A stretch of DNA of 64,000 bases, from contig NZ_VSTH01000055.1 of the NCBI RefSeq assembly GCF_008123965.1, positions 1 through 64,000 of the forward strand, in the 5' to 3' direction. Within the stretch, counting starts at the first letter, position 1. Every line of letters begins with the position of its first letter. Shown here piece by piece: positions 33,420 to 45,909 of the stretch. A program made the position numbers and the translations under genes. This DNA is from Bradyrhizobium hipponense (GTDB lineage: Bacteria; Pseudomonadota; Alphaproteobacteria; Rhizobiales; Xanthobacteraceae). Below the pieces are notes generated by a model. It was not told the origin of the DNA, made no database searches, and saw nothing but the letters and a program-made list of their open reading frames with translations.

Positions 33420-35159
33420 GTGGTGGCGTCTCCAGGCAGGAGCCGGAGCAAACGCGCGCAACTCGTCCGCGCGGTTTTGCCATGCCTGTTGCTGACTGCG
33501 CTGGAGAGCGCTCCGGCCACGGCCCAGAGCCTCACGCCCGATCTGTTCAATCCGAGCCGCGGCGGCTTCGCCTCGCCCGACACGCTGCCGACGCGCCGCA
33601 CGGCCGGCGTGCCGCAGGCGCCATCGGATGCGCTGGCGGTGCTGCCCGATCCCAATGCCGATCCACGCAAGCGCCAGCAGGCGCCGGCGAGTTCGCGCAT
33701 CGGTCAAGTCCCGACCTACGGCCTGCCTGCCGCCAATGGCGCCAGCGGTTCAGGTTACGACTCGCTCAACCGCAAGCGGCAGCAGCCAAAGCTCTATCCG
33801 GGGCAGCCGAAGCCGAAGCGCGCCGGCCCGGGCTCGCCGGTGCTTGCTACGACACCGGTCACGAGCCTCGGTCCGCCGCGCATTGCACCGCCGCCGTCGG
33901 ACAGCGCCAACAAGACGCCGGTTCCGCGGGCGATGGCCGGCACCGTGCCCGGCCAGCCGCTCCGCCGCCGCCTCAAGCTCGACGAAGATCCGTTCGGCGC
34001 GGTTGGCGACTATGCCGGCAGCTTCCTGATCAAGGGCGGGCTCGAACTCTCCGCTGGCTACGACACCAATCCGGCGCGCCTCAACAAGCCGGTCGGCTCG
34101 CCGGCCTACGTGGTCGCGCCCGACCTGCTCGTGGTGTCCGACTGGGAGCGCCACGCGCTGGTCGCCGATTTGCGCGGCTCGTTCTCGGGCTACACCAACA
34201 ACATGCCGGCGACGATCGACGGCTTCGCTTCGCCCTCGCCGGTCGAGGTCGATCGCCCCGATTTCACCGGGCATGTCGACGGCCGCTTCGACGTCGATCG
34301 CGACCTCAAGCTGACCTCGCAATTTCGCCTCAGGCTCGCCACCGACAATCCCGGCAGCCCGAACGTGCAGGCCGGCCTGCAGAAATTTCCGGTCTACGCC
34401 ACCTATGGCGGCACCTTCGGCTTCGACCAGACCTTCAACCGCTTCCAGGTCGCGGCCGGCGCCACCGTCGATCGCACTGCCTACACCAACTCCAAGCTCA
34501 CCGACGGCACGACCTCGAGCAACGACGACCGCGATTTCAACCAGTATGGCGGCGTCGGACGCTTCTCCTATGAGCTGAAGCCGGGCCTGAAGCCGTTCGT
34601 CGAGATCCAGGGCTACAGCCGCGTGCACGACCAGCCGGCCGATCGCAACGGCTACTTCCGCGATTCATCCGGCGGCTACGGCAAGGTCGGCTCGTCCTTC
34701 GAGTTCTCGCGCATCCTCACCGGCGAGGTCTCGGTCGGCTATTCCGCGCGCAACTATGTCGACCCGCGCCTGAGCCAGCTCGCAGGCTTTCTCACCTCCG
34801 GCTCGCTGATCTGGAACGCCAGCGGCCTGACCACGGTGAAGTTCTTCACCGACACCCAGATCGCGGAAACCACCGTCCCCGGCTCCTCCGGCGTGCTGGT
34901 GCGCACCTACGCTGCCGAAGTCGATCACGACTTCCGCCGCTGGCTCACGGCCGTGGGCAAGTTCACCTACGGCACGCTCGACTACCAGGGCCAGAACCGC
35001 AACGACAAGACCTACTCGCTCGAAGGCAATCTGATCTACAAGCTCAACCGCAACCTCTGGATCAAGGGCATGCTCCGCCACGACATTTTGGACTCGAACC
35101 AGCCGGGCTCGAGTTCGCAGGGGACGGTGGTGATGGTCGGAGTGAGGATGCAGAATTGA
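33420..35159 (+). CDS. Outer-membrane beta-barrel protein
   Basis: A 579-residue exported protein: a signal peptide (RAVLPCLLLTALESAPATAQS), a long Pro/Arg-rich linker to about residue 195, then a barrel of alternating amphipathic strands ending in aromatic residues (IKGGLELSAGYDTNPARLNKP, FVEIQGYSRVHDQPADRNGYF, GVRMQN end). It belongs to the bacterial outer-membrane barrel families with unknown cargo. The GTG at 33420 (GGAG upstream, spacing 12) is the best start. It is divergent from kdsD, overlapping none of it. Confidence 0.75.
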   Translation: MVASPGRSRSKRAQLVRAVLPCLLLTALESAPATAQSLTPDLFNPSRGGFASPDTLPTRRTAGVPQAPSDALAVLPDPNADPRKRQQAPASSRIGQVPTYGLPAANGASGSGYDSLNRKRQQPKLYPGQPKPKRAGPGSPVLATTPVTSLGPPRIAPPPSDSANKTPVPRAMAGTVPGQPLRRRLKLDEDPFGAVGDYAGSFLIKGGLELSAGYDTNPARLNKPVGSPAYVVAPDLLVVSDWERHALVADLRGSFSGYTNNMPATIDGFASPSPVEVDRPDFTGHVDGRFDVDRDLKLTSQFRLRLATDNPGSPNVQAGLQKFPVYATYGGTFGFDQTFNRFQVAAGATVDRTAYTNSKLTDGTTSSNDDRDFNQYGGVGRFSYELKPGLKPFVEIQGYSRVHDQPADRNGYFRDSSGGYGKVGSSFEFSRILTGEVSVGYSARNYVDPRLSQLAGFLTSGSLIWNASGLTTVKFFTDTQIAETTVPGSSGVLVRTYAAEVDHDFRRWLTAVGKFTYGTLDYQGQNRNDKTYSLEGNLIYKLNRNLWIKGMLRHDILDSNQPGSSSQGTVVMVGVRMQN

Positions 35160-35200
35160 GGGCTCCGGGATGGTGGGCCCGGCGGAGCGAAGCCTCGGAT

Positions 35201-35328
35201 GTCGTCCTGGCGAAGGCCAGGACCCATTACCCCAGGGAGAGGTTTGACGACGACCGGTCGTTCGGGATTGGCACCGTCTGCCATCGATAGATTTCGCGGT
35301 ATGGGTCCTGGCCTTCGCCAGGACGACA
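35201..35328. repeat. Inverted repeat, GTCGTCCTGGCGAAGGCCAGG family
   Basis: The left arm GTCGTCCTGGCGAAGGCCAG at 35201-35220 and the right arm ending GGACGAC at 35328 match as complements over about 20 bases (TCCTGGCCTTCGCCAGGACGAC). The intervening region is about 80 bases. It sits between the barrel gene and gltD. Confidence 0.75.
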
Positions 35329-35371
35329 GCGGATTGCTTGTCTGCCTTCGAGCTGTGCGGCTCGCTAGAAC

Positions 35372-36823
35372 CTATCGTGGCAGATCCGTCTTCCCCATCA
35401 AGAACGTATCGATCGACCGCGCACAAAGCCGGCCCTCGCGGATCGCCCAGACCACCAGCGACTGGCCGCGGCGCATGTCGCCGGCCGAGAACACGTTCGG
35501 GCGTGAGGTCTGGTAGTCGAGCGTGTTGGCCTTGACGTTGCCGCGCGGGTCGAGCTCGACCGAGAGCAACTTGAGCAGACCTTCGTGCACGGGATGGACG
35601 AAACCCATCGCGAGCAGGACGAGCTCGGCGTCGAGGTCGAACTCGGTGCCGGCAATCGGCTTGAACTTGTCGTCGACGCGCACGCAGTGCAGCTTCCTGA
35701 CCTTGCCGTTCTCGCCGGAAAACTTCTGCGTCAGCACGGCGTATTCGCGGATCGCGCCTTCGGCCTGGCTGGAGGAGGTGCGCATCTTCAGCGGCCAGTT
35801 CGGCCAGGTCAGGCCCTTGTTCTCGCGCTCGGGCGGGGCCGGCATGATCTCGAGCTGGGTGACCGAGAGCGCGCCCTGGCGCAGCGAGGTGCCGATGCAG
35901 TCAGAGCCGGTGTCGCCGCCGCCGATGACGACGACATGCTTGCCACCGGCCAAAATCTCGGTGACGCCGCCCAGCGGCTCCTCGGAGACGCGGCGGTTCT
36001 GCTGCGGCAGGAAATCCATCGCATAGTGGATGCCGTCGAGGTCGCGGCCGGGAATCGGCAGGTCGCGCGGGGCTTCCGCGCCGCCGGTCAGCGCGACCGC
36101 ATCGTACTCGTTGAGCAGCTCGCGCGGATCGACATTGCCGTCGGCGCCGACATGGCTGTTGTAGTGGAAGGTGACGCCTTCGGCTTCCATCTGCACCACA
36201 CGGCGGTCGATGATGTTCTTCTCCATCTTGAAGTCGGGAATGCCATAGCGCAGCAGGCCGCCGGCCTTGGCGAACTTCTCGAACAAATGCACGTCGTGGC
36301 CGGCTCGCGCGAGCTGCTGCGCGCAGGCCATGCCGGCCGGACCAGAGCCGATCACGGCGACCTTCTTGCCGGTCTTGACGGAGGCGACCTCAGGCTTGAC
36401 CCAGCCATTGTCCCAGGCGCGATCGACGATCGCGCATTCGATGGTTTTGATGGTGACGGGGTTGTCGTCGATGTTGAGCGTGCAGGATGCCTCGCACGGC
36501 GCCGGACAAATGCGGCCGGTGAACTCCGGAAAATTGTTAGTCGAGTGCAGGTTGCGCGAGGCTTCTTCCCAGTTGTCCTGATAGACGAGGTCGTTGAAGT
36601 CGGGGATCTGGTTGTTGACCGGGCAGCCGGGCGTGCCGGGCGCGACCGACCCGGTGCCGTGGCAAAAGGGAATGCCGCAGTTCATGCAGCGCGCGGCCTG
36701 GTCGCGCGTTTCCTTCTCGCTCAAGGGAACGACGAATTCGTGAAAATGCTTCACGCGCTCGGCGACCGGTGCGTACTTGCGATCATGCCGTTCGATTTCG
36801 AGAAAACCCGTGACCTTGCCCAT
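35372..36823 (-). CDS. gltD: Glutamate synthase small subunit
   Basis: A 483-residue flavoprotein that passes electrons from NADPH to the large subunit. N-terminal cysteines are in CMNCGIPFCHG and CPAPCEASCTL, the iron-sulfur ligand region. The FAD-binding motif GSGPAGMACAQQLA is near residue 158, the NADPH motif VIGGGDTGSDC near 300, and the C-terminal NVFSAGDMRRGQSLVVWAI binds FAD. The start ATG is at 36821-36823. It follows gltB on the same strand, 144 bases away, with a palindromic repeat inside that gap. Confidence 0.95.
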   Translation of the reverse strand: MGKVTGFLEIERHDRKYAPVAERVKHFHEFVVPLSEKETRDQAARCMNCGIPFCHGTGSVAPGTPGCPVNNQIPDFNDLVYQDNWEEASRNLHSTNNFPEFTGRICPAPCEASCTLNIDDNPVTIKTIECAIVDRAWDNGWVKPEVASVKTGKKVAVIGSGPAGMACAQQLARAGHDVHLFEKFAKAGGLLRYGIPDFKMEKNIIDRRVVQMEAEGVTFHYNSHVGADGNVDPRELLNEYDAVALTGGAEAPRDLPIPGRDLDGIHYAMDFLPQQNRRVSEEPLGGVTEILAGGKHVVVIGGGDTGSDCIGTSLRQGALSVTQLEIMPAPPERENKGLTWPNWPLKMRTSSSQAEGAIREYAVLTQKFSGENGKVRKLHCVRVDDKFKPIAGTEFDLDAELVLLAMGFVHPVHEGLLKLLSVELDPRGNVKANTLDYQTSRPNVFSAGDMRRGQSLVVWAIREGRLCARSIDTFLMGKTDLPR

Positions 36824-36866
36824 CAAACGCGAAGTCCCTGCCGCTTAATCGTTTGTCGTTTCCTCA

Positions 36867-36955
36867 CCGTCATTGCGAGGAGCTCTTGCGACGAAGCAAT
36901 CCAGTCTGCTTCCGAGGAGAAAGTCTGGATTGCTTCGCTTCGCTCGCAATGACGG
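36867..36955. repeat. Palindromic repeat between gltB and gltD, copy 2
   Basis: A copy of the CCGTCATTGCGAG family: arms CCGTCATTGCGAGGAGCTC...GAAGCAATCCAG and CTGGATTGCTTCGC...GCAATGACGG. Its position between two operon genes is unusual. Confidence 0.75.
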
Positions 36956-36967
36956 AGTGTGATTGCC

Positions 36968-41701
<4,734 letters not shown>

Positions 41702-42190
41702 GATTCCTGTCCTCTCCATGCGGCGAGCTGCCTCACCGCCATCTTCGGCGCACCTTGGGCGTTCCGCGGCACCCGCTCCTGGGCTACCGCTCGTCCGCTG
41801 CGAGCCGCATTTTCTTAAATTCAGGCCAAGGCGTTCTACGTCCCCGAGAACGGCTTTGCCTGTTGCCTTCTGGCGCTCGAAAGCACCAACTTTCGTTGCA
41901 ATCCCTATGCCGGAACCGCAAGCAAAATTGAGACAGTCTTCCTGTCCTAAACATCACCTTGCCAAATTTTTGTCTATCACACAAGCGCGTGCAAGTCCCG
42001 ATTCCCAACGTGTCAATCGACGCTTTCCGCTTGCGCGCCGCCCCGGATTTGAAGCAAACGCGCCCCGATCCGGCCCAAGCGCCGCCGGAATCCCGAATGA
42101 AGCTTCGCCTTGGCCCTTCGAAAGGCGCGCCACGCCGCAAGAAGCGAAAGAGCGCAAGCCCCGTCAGGGCCTGACAGGAGCGTATCGACC
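41702..42190. other. Divergent promoter region of gltB and the exported protein gene
   Basis: A 489-base intergenic stretch with no open frame that I trust. It must hold the gltB promoter, probably nitrogen-controlled, and the promoter of the plus-strand gene. No sigma-54 pair (TGGCAC-N5-TTGC) was found in the orientation needed. Candidate frames at 41959-42174 and 41784-42140 have no start signal or protein-like sequence. Confidence 0.4.
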
Positions 42191-42952
42191 ATGAAGTTTT
42201 TCACAGGATGTGTGGCCGCAGCCGCGCTGGCGCTAGTGGCAACGGCCGCTGAGGCGCAGGTGCCGGCGAACGGAGCGGCGCGAGCGCCCTATACCGCGGT
42301 CTCCGATATCGACGGTCCGTACGGGCCGCCGGAGGCTGCACCGCCGCCGCGCTATGGCTATGGGTATGATGATGAGCGCGGCCCGGCTCCGGCTCTGTTG
42401 CCACCAACGGAAGTTTACGCCGTGTTGCGCGACAACGGCTTCTCGCCACTCGGAATCCCTCGCCTGCGCGGTGCCGTCTACACGATTGCGGTGATCGACC
42501 GCCGCGGCGACGACGGGCGTCTTGTGATCGACGCCCGCGATGGCCGGATCCTCCGTTTCATGCCGGCCGCCGACGCCTTCGGCATGGCCCCCGCCCATGA
42601 GGAGCGCGCGGTAACACCTTACGGGCCGCAAAGCGCGCTCCCGCCGCCGACCATGGTCCGTAGCGGCCCACCGCGGCCGCCAGCCCCGATCCCGCACGTC
42701 GCAAGCCGTACTGTGCCGATTCCGAAGACCGCCCCAGCGCGCGGCGAGAGGCCGATGGCCGCCGCCAAGCCAGCATCACCCGAGCCGGCACCGCAACAGG
42801 CCCAAGCCGCGCCGCAGGCTCAGCCCGCGCAGCAGGCGGCCGCCGCCCCGCCCAAGCCGGCCGAGACCGCCGCGCCAACCGTCAGCCAGGCCAAGCCGGC
42901 ACCGACGATCTTGCCGACCCAGGAGATGCCCGCCGCGCAGGGGTTGGAATAG
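42191..42952 (+). CDS. Exported Pro/Ala-rich protein
   Basis: A 253-residue protein with a signal peptide (FTGCVAAAALALVATAAEAQ), a compact central segment (LPPTEVYAVLRDNGFSPLGIPRLRGAVYTIAVIDRRGDDGRLVIDARDGRILRFMP) of PepSY/regulatory-like appearance, and a long Pro/Ala/Gln tail without structure. The central segment, with EVYAVLRDNGF and DGRILR, probably binds something in the periplasm. The ATG at 42191 follows AGGAG at a spacing of ten. A bidirectional terminator follows at 42976-43003. Confidence 0.65.
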   Translation: MKFFTGCVAAAALALVATAAEAQVPANGAARAPYTAVSDIDGPYGPPEAAPPPRYGYGYDDERGPAPALLPPTEVYAVLRDNGFSPLGIPRLRGAVYTIAVIDRRGDDGRLVIDARDGRILRFMPAADAFGMAPAHEERAVTPYGPQSALPPPTMVRSGPPRPPAPIPHVASRTVPIPKTAPARGERPMAAAKPASPEPAPQQAQAAPQAQPAQQAAAAPPKPAETAAPTVSQAKPAPTILPTQEMPAAQGLE

Positions 42953-42975
42953 GCAGAGAGCTCACGCAAAACATA

Positions 42976-43003
42976 AGGCGCCCGAAAATTCGGGGCGCCT
43001 TTG
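42976..43003. terminator. Bidirectional terminator between two convergent genes
   Basis: AAGGCGCCC, a nine-base GAAAATTCG-containing loop, then GGGCGCCTT followed by T. The stem is about nine base pairs and is symmetrical, with A/T on both sides, so it can end transcription from both neighbours. Confidence 0.75.
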
Positions 43004-43021
43004 CGTTCAGGCAATCACCCC

Positions 43022-43792
43022 TCAGCTCCGTCCATACCCCGCCGCTTCCAGGATCAAATTCGCGACCTCCTTCGGATGCGACACCAGCGAGAGGTGGCCG
43101 GCATCGAGCTCGATCGTGGTGGCGTTCATGCGCTTGGCGAGGAAGCGTTCGAAATCGGGATTGATGGTGTAGTCATTCTTCGACACCGCGTACCAGCTCG
43201 GCTTGGAGTGCCAGGCGGCTTCGGTGGTGCGCCCGGCGAAGATCGAGGCCGCCGTCGGCCATTGCACGGCGTAGAGCTCCTTGGCCTGCTCCAGCTTCAC
43301 GCCATTGGCGAAATACTTCAGGAACGCGTCTTCCGACAGCCTGGTGTAACCGTCGCGCTCGACGATGCCGGCGCGCACCGGACCGGTCGGAAATTGCTTC
43401 GACAGCGCGACGAAATCCTCGTTCGCATCGGGGGCGCGCGCGGCGACATAGACGAGGCCGGTGACCTTCGGATCGCTGCCGACCTGGCTGATCACAGTGC
43501 CGCCCCAGGAATGCGCGACCAGCACGGTCGGCCCGTCCTGCTCGGCCAGCGCACGCTTGGTCGCCTCGACGGAGTCCGCAAGCGACGACAGCGGATTCTG
43601 CACGGCGGTGACGTGCAATCCGGCGGCCTGAAGGATCGGGATCACTTCCGACCAGCTCGAGCCGTCGGCCCAGGCGCCGTGCACCAGCACGACGTTTTTG
43701 GCCTTGACGGTCTGCGGGATCTGCGCGTGGGCAAGGCTGATGGGAGCCGCCAGCAGGCTCGCGGCGACGAAAAGGCTGCGCCAAAGTGTCAT
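43022..43792 (-). CDS. Exported alpha/beta hydrolase
   Basis: A 256-residue hydrolase with a signal peptide (SLFVAASLLAAPISLAHAQ) and an alpha/beta fold: VVLVHGAWADGSSWSEVIPIL, the nucleophile in VAHSWGGTVI (Ser near 100), and the catalytic histidine in LDAGHLSLVSHP near the end. It probably belongs to the esterase/salicylate-esterase-like family. The exact ester is unknown. The ATG at 43790-43792 follows GGAG at seven bases. Confidence 0.8.
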   Translation of the reverse strand: MTLWRSLFVAASLLAAPISLAHAQIPQTVKAKNVVLVHGAWADGSSWSEVIPILQAAGLHVTAVQNPLSSLADSVEATKRALAEQDGPTVLVAHSWGGTVISQVGSDPKVTGLVYVAARAPDANEDFVALSKQFPTGPVRAGIVERDGYTRLSEDAFLKYFANGVKLEQAKELYAVQWPTAASIFAGRTTEAAWHSKPSWYAVSKNDYTINPDFERFLAKRMNATTIELDAGHLSLVSHPKEVANLILEAAGYGRS

Positions 43793-44049
43793 GATCGTTC
43801 TCCGTCTTGTTTTGGGTTGGATATCCAAAGGACGAGGCGCAGGGCGGCGGCGTTACGCCGTTTCACCGCTCTGTGATGCAGTGCAGTAGTCCAGCAACGC
43901 AGTCCGCCAATCGGTGACGTCCTGAAAGGCCGAGACCATCGTCTCAGGGGAGGGTATGGCAGTTTCGTCCTTCGGTATTCCTTCCGCGCACGATTATCGA
44001 TCTCGCGGTAGGATTTGTTGGCTTCGCCGGGACAAGGAGAGCCAAACAA

Positions 44050-44079
44050 AAAAACGCCCCGGGGGCACCGGAGCGTTTT
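44050..44079. terminator. Terminator of hsp20, with a convergent role
   Basis: AAAAACGCCCCGG pairs with CCGGAGCGTTTT around GGGGCA. The stem of about 11 bp is flanked by A/T runs on both sides. It lies 26 bases after the hsp20 stop codon. Confidence 0.75.
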
Positions 44080-44104
44080 CGCAACTTGGCGGCTGTCGTT
44101 GTGC

Positions 44105-44566
44105 TTAGGCGGCGACCGAGTTCTCGATCACCTGCGCGCCTTGCGCGCCGGTGTTGATCGCGATCTGGCGCGGTTTCTTGGCTTCGGGAATCTCGCGCAC
44201 GAGGTCGACGTGAAGCAGGCCGTTCTCAAGCGAGGCGTTCTTCACCTGCACAAAGTCGGCGAGCTGGAAGGCGCGCTCGAACGCACGCGCGGCAATGCCG
44301 CGGTAGAGCACTTCGCTCTTGCTGTTCTCGTTCGCCACTTTCTCGCCCTTGATCGTCAGCGTGTTTTCCTTCGCGACGATGGAGAGCTCATCCTTGGCGA
44401 AGCCGGAGACCGCAACCGTGATGCGGTAGGCGTTCTCGCCGGTCCGCTCGATGTTGTAGGGCGGATAGCCGGGGCTGCCGTCCGAACCGGCCTGGTCGAG
44501 CAGGTTGAAGAGACGGTCGAAGCCGACGGTAGAACGGTAGAAGGGGGTCAGATCGTAGGTACGCAT
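44105..44566 (-). CDS. Small heat-shock protein, Hsp20/alpha-crystallin family
   Basis: A 153-residue ATP-independent chaperone. The alpha-crystallin domain covers residues about 38-130 (NIERTGENAYRITVAVSGFAKDELSIVAKENTLTIKGEKV, then FERAFQLADFVQVKNASLENGLLHVDLVREIPE), ending with the IAIN motif for oligomer contact. It is a bacterial class A-type sHsp, like IbpA and Bradyrhizobium HspA. The start ATG is at 44564-44566, with GGAGG nine bases upstream. Expression should be heat-controlled: see the thermosensor and sigma-32 promoter immediately upstream. Confidence 0.93.
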   Translation of the reverse strand: MRTYDLTPFYRSTVGFDRLFNLLDQAGSDGSPGYPPYNIERTGENAYRITVAVSGFAKDELSIVAKENTLTIKGEKVANENSKSEVLYRGIAARAFERAFQLADFVQVKNASLENGLLHVDLVREIPEAKKPRQIAINTGAQGAQVIENSVAA

Positions 44567-44680
44567 GGTCAAGTCCTCCATTGAGCGACTGTTGGTAACC
44601 CGCCCGCCTATCGGGCCGGGCTTAGTCTGTGTGCAGCCTGATGTTCCGGTTCCGAAACACTGGTAGCGGCCTGCACCGAG
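44567..44680 (-). promoter_or_regulatory. ROSE-type RNA thermometer in the hsp20 leader
   Basis: The last hairpin before the start, at 44572-44590, folds the minus-strand RNA AGUC-G-CUC-AAUG-GAG-GACU: a seven-bp stem with one bulged G. It sequesters the AGGA Shine-Dalgarno bases opposite UCGCU, the ROSE U(U/C)GCU motif with the bulged G expected between. Upstream the leader has further stems (CCCGGCCC region at about 44600-44625; GUGUUUCGG/CCGGAACAU at about 44642-44661). Length and order match the ROSE elements known before Bradyrhizobium small heat-shock genes. Confidence 0.8.
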
Positions 44681-44683
44681 ATG

Positions 44684-44711
44684 ATATGGGTTTGGGGAAA
44701 CTGCGTTCAAG
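44684..44711 (-). promoter_or_regulatory. Sigma-32 (RpoH)-type promoter of hsp20
   Basis: On the minus strand, CTTGAA at 44706-44711 and CCCATAT at 44684-44690 are separated by 15 bases. This matches the heat-shock sigma factor consensus (CTTGAA, then CCCATNT). The start of transcription would lie near 44675, giving a leader of about 108 bases that contains the ROSE element. Confidence 0.7.
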
Positions 44712-44772
44712 AGGGCGGCAATCAGCGCCTCTGTGGCGCTCCCGCCCCCTGATTTTCAGCACTTCCCCACTC

Positions 44773-45720
44773 ATGACGCTGGTCTCGATTCCGTCCAATC
44801 CCGTGCCCGAAGACGTCGTCAGCGGTACCATCAAGACGCCTGATGGCGCCGAACTGCGTTTTGCGCGCTGGGCGCCGCCCGCGGGCCGCAAGGGTACCGT
44901 CTGCGTCTTCACCGGGCGCAGCGAGCAGATCGAGAAATATTTCGAGACGGTTCGCGACCTGCGCGACCGCGGCTTTGCGGTGGCGATGATCGACTGGCGC
45001 GGGCAGGGCCATTCCTCGCGCCGGCTGCGCGACCCGCGCAAGGGCTATGTGCGCGACTTCGCCGACTTCGAGATCGACGTCGAGACCTTCGTGCAGCAGG
45101 TGGTGCTGCCCGATTGCCCGCCGCCCTTCTTCGCGCTGGCCCATTCCATGGGCGGCGCGGTGATGCTTCGCCTGGCGCATGCGGGAAAACGCTGGTTCGA
45201 CCGCATGGTGCTGTCGGCGCCGATGATCGACCTGCCCGGCCGCGCCACCTCGTTTCCGGTGCGGACGCTAGTGAAGACGATGCGGCTGCTCGGGCAGGGT
45301 GGCCGCTACATTCCCGGCGGCAGCGACCGCCTCACCGGGCTCGATCCGTTCATCAACAACCCCCTGACCAGCGACCCCGTGCGCTATGCCCGCAATGCCG
45401 CGATTCTGGAGGAGGATCCGACGCTCGGGCTGGCTTCACCGACGGTCGCCTGGGCCGACACGGCGTTCCGCGCGATGAACACCTTCAAGCGCATGAGCTA
45501 CCCGTCCGAGATCCGCCAGCCGATCCTGATGCTGGCGGCCTCCAACGACACCGTGGTGTCGACCGCGGCGATCGAGGAGTTCGCCTATCATCTGCGCGCC
45601 GGCTCCCACCTCGTCATCGCCGGCTCGAAGCACGAGATCCTCCAGGAGCAGGACCGCTACCGCTCCCAGTTCTGGGCCGCCTTCGACGCCTTCGTACCGG
45701 GCACGCCGCTGTTCAAGTGA
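44773..45720 (+). CDS. Alpha/beta hydrolase, PldB/lysophospholipase-like
   Basis: A 315-residue serine hydrolase: VCVFTGRSEQIEKYFETVRDLRDRGFAVAMIDWRGQGHSSR near the start, the nucleophile in ALAHSMGGAVML near residue 126, an acid residue near LAASNDTVVS and the histidine in AGSKHEILQE. This is the pattern of the monoacylglycerol lipase/PldB group. There is no signal peptide; it is cytosolic. It is divergent from hsp20. Confidence 0.82.
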   Translation: MTLVSIPSNPVPEDVVSGTIKTPDGAELRFARWAPPAGRKGTVCVFTGRSEQIEKYFETVRDLRDRGFAVAMIDWRGQGHSSRRLRDPRKGYVRDFADFEIDVETFVQQVVLPDCPPPFFALAHSMGGAVMLRLAHAGKRWFDRMVLSAPMIDLPGRATSFPVRTLVKTMRLLGQGGRYIPGGSDRLTGLDPFINNPLTSDPVRYARNAAILEEDPTLGLASPTVAWADTAFRAMNTFKRMSYPSEIRQPILMLAASNDTVVSTAAIEEFAYHLRAGSHLVIAGSKHEILQEQDRYRSQFWAAFDAFVPGTPLFK

Positions 45721-45776
45721 GGCGGCGGTCTCTGCGAGGGCGGTGAGAATTGGACTCGCGGAGAGACCTCATTCTC

Positions 45777-45856
45777 CGTCATTGCGAGCGCAGCGAAGCA
45801 ATCCAGAATCCTTCTGCGGAGACGGTCTGGATTGCTTCGCTGCGCTGGCAATGACG
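45777..45856. repeat. Palindromic repeat, CGTCATTGCGAG family, copy 3
   Basis: CGTCATTGCGAGCGCAGCGAAGCAATCCAG faces CTGGATTGCTTCGCTGCGC...CAATGACG, centre TCCTTCTGCGGAGACG. It separates the hydrolase and cytochrome genes, which converge on it. Confidence 0.75.
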
Positions 45857-45909
45857 ATGTGGATGCAATCCGACCTTTCCCCGCAAGCGGGGTGAGGTAA
45901 GAAAGAGCG

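Noticed and set aside
41702..42190. Sigma-54 promoter before gltB
   Set aside because: No TGGCAC-N5-TTGC pair was found in the right orientation; partial matches lack the second half.
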